Shown here: positions 35,258-36,216 of the stretch, one piece after another
Layout of the letters: each line of letters opens with the position of its first letter
Position numbering within the stretch: the stretch's first letter is position 1
Source of the DNA: Planctomycetota bacterium
GTDB lineage: Bacteria; Planctomycetota; Planctomycetia; Planctomycetales; Planctomycetaceae
Assembly: GCA_003670925.1 (NCBI GenBank)
Contig: QWQG01000222.1
Location: 1 to 36,216 of the forward strand
DNA: 36,216 nt
Direction: 5' to 3'
Made by a program: the position numbers and the translations under genes
The notes under the pieces: model-generated
What the model was told of the DNA's origin: nothing
The model's database searches: none
The model's input: the letters and a program-made list of their open reading frames with translations, nothing else

Positions 35258-36119
35258 ATGGCAAAGAGACGATGGATGGATGGATGGATGGATGGATGTG
35301 GCGGGTCGGTCTGTTTGGCGTTTTGTCGCGAGTTTGCGAAAACAAACCAATCGGCAGGCGAGATTGCGACGTGGCTTATTGGTCTCAGTGCGACAGCATT
35401 TTGAAATACTCGAATGCCGCTTGGTTTTATCGGGAACGCCGGTGATCGTGAGTTCTTGGCGTCGAACAGTGGCGGTCGGCAGGACGCGGACGGTGACAGC
35501 AGCGACTGGCTAGAAATCTACAATCCCGGAACGACAGATATTAATCTGGCAGGCTGGACGTTCGGCGTCAACAGTGATGACGGATTCGGATTGCGTCTGA
35601 AGCGGAATGGCGTCGTCTTAACGTCAGAGTACTTTAACCCTCGTGGCGCAGGGGGCACTCACGCAGTTCGATGCCGGAGTGTTTGATCTGGTCGGCGATA
35701 CGGGGGCAGGCGGAGCACCAAATCCCTCGGCCTTTGATGCGCTGTTGTTGAACATGCGCTACGATGATGGGTTTGTGGCGTACTTGAACGGGGTCGAAGT
35801 CGCGCGACGGAATGCACCCGCATCGCTCGCCTATAACTCGTCAGCCACGACGGACCGTTCGATTGCGGACGTGGTGAAACCTGAGACCATTTCGCTGACG
35901 GGATTTATCAATCTGCTGAATGCTGGTCAAAACGTGCTTGCGATTCGCGGGTTGAACTCATCGCTCGGAGACGACAGCTTCCTAATGCTGCCCGAACTCA
36001 CTGGAATTATCGTGCATGCAGAGCAAACGAGGTATTTCCGGACGGCTACGCCAAACGACCCTAACTCTAGGCAGCAGCAAAGTTGGTGTTTTAGGAGGAA
36101 TTGGGGTATCCGATTGTAG
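35258..36119 (+). pseudogene. Decayed planctomycete surface protein with lamin-tail domain
   Basis: Pieces of one protein lie in alternating frames. The leader, an arginine-rich stretch ending ILECRLVLSGTP, is in frame from about 35280 to 35450 and is the planctomycete N-terminal signal for large secreted proteins. The lamin-tail domain (EFLASNSGG, SDWLEIYNPGTTDINLAGW) continues in another frame from about 35447. A missing A in the expected ATC-AGT-GAG explains the change. A third piece in the leader's frame (35622-36119) carries PSAFDALLLNMRYDDGFVAYL and NGVEVARRNAPASL, then stops early. Full-length relatives are far longer. The ATG at 35258 is out of frame with the leader because of the GATG tract; ATGs at 35280 and 35292 are in frame. 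Confidence 0.72.
35271..35298 (+). repeat. Tetranucleotide microsatellite, seven copies of GATG
   Basis: Seven perfect GATG units begin 10 bases after the ATGGCAAAG at 35258 and precede the surface-protein leader. Each unit contains an ATG, so the tract offers starts in all three frames. A change of one unit shifts the frame by one base. Loss of one unit or gain of two would put the ATG at 35258 in frame with the leader. Confidence 0.95.
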
Positions 36120-36216
36120 TGAAATCTGTTTCGCTTCGTGAAATGGATTTTGGTGTGCGACATGGCGCAAGGAGCGCGCGACAATGGAAACTCAGGGACG
36201 AGGTGTGGAATCTTAA

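Noticed and set aside
35271-35298. Possible CRISPR-like array
   Set aside because: It is a simple tetranucleotide tract without spacers; no cas genes are present.

Overview
The window looks like a chromosomal segment of a planctomycete (phylum Planctomycetota). The case rests on several lineage-typical proteins together: a DUF1501 protein with a twin-arginine-like leader, a large exported DUF1559-type protein, the remnant of a surface protein that opens with the planctomycete arginine-rich leader ending in LxxRLxLSG and continues into a lamin-tail domain, a tetrahydromethanopterin-linked C1 protein, and a redoxin / cytochrome c / copper monooxygenase fusion. Genes sit in short runs on both strands, separated by spacers of up to about 580 bases. 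I see no rRNA, tRNA, CRISPR array, phage gene or transposase.

Layout. 1-4120 (minus): a lipoate-related run, lipB-like then lipA then tsaB, followed by an unknown 164-residue protein and a membrane DUF218 protein cut by the window edge. 4456-6368 (plus): FHA-domain protein and panB, 11 bases apart. 6417-9949 (minus): a citrate-synthase-like protein and a DinG-type helicase. 10349-12481 (plus): an exported protein with a carbohydrate-binding-like tail, and an MfnF-like C1 protein. 12492-14687 (minus): a broken exported DUF1559-type gene. 15269-18935 (plus): a small pilin-like membrane protein, an AlaC-type aminotransferase and a DUF1501 protein. 19092-20864 (minus): the redoxin / haem c / copper protein. 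21329-22650 (plus): hisI and hisG. 22700-25152 (minus): a small protein and a B12-binding radical SAM protein. 25398-28339 (plus): a sugar-phosphate-isomerase-type TIM barrel and an SF1 helicase. 28353-31307 (minus): a DUF3127 protein, an exported cyclophilin and an exported unknown. 31753-34026 (plus): an NfeD-type membrane protein. 34184-34927 (minus): a YdjM-like membrane hydrolase. 35258-36119 (plus): a decayed lamin-tail surface protein behind a (GATG)7 tract.

I found no large multi-gene novel system. The interesting signals are of three kinds. First, several intact genes keep an enzyme fold but appear to lack key residues: a LipB-like protein without its Lys/Cys pair, a citrate-synthase-like protein without both catalytic His, an NfeD protein with two serine-less ClpP-like domains, a DinG helicase lacking one iron-sulfur Cys, and a radical SAM protein with CX4CX2C spacing. 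Second, there is a family of palindromic intergenic repeats; the two best copies each begin directly at the stop codon of the upstream gene and lie in the same orientation as that gene. Third, there is a tetranucleotide repeat placed where a change in copy number would change the reading frame of a surface-protein leader.

All family assignments come from reading motifs by eye, without any database search.
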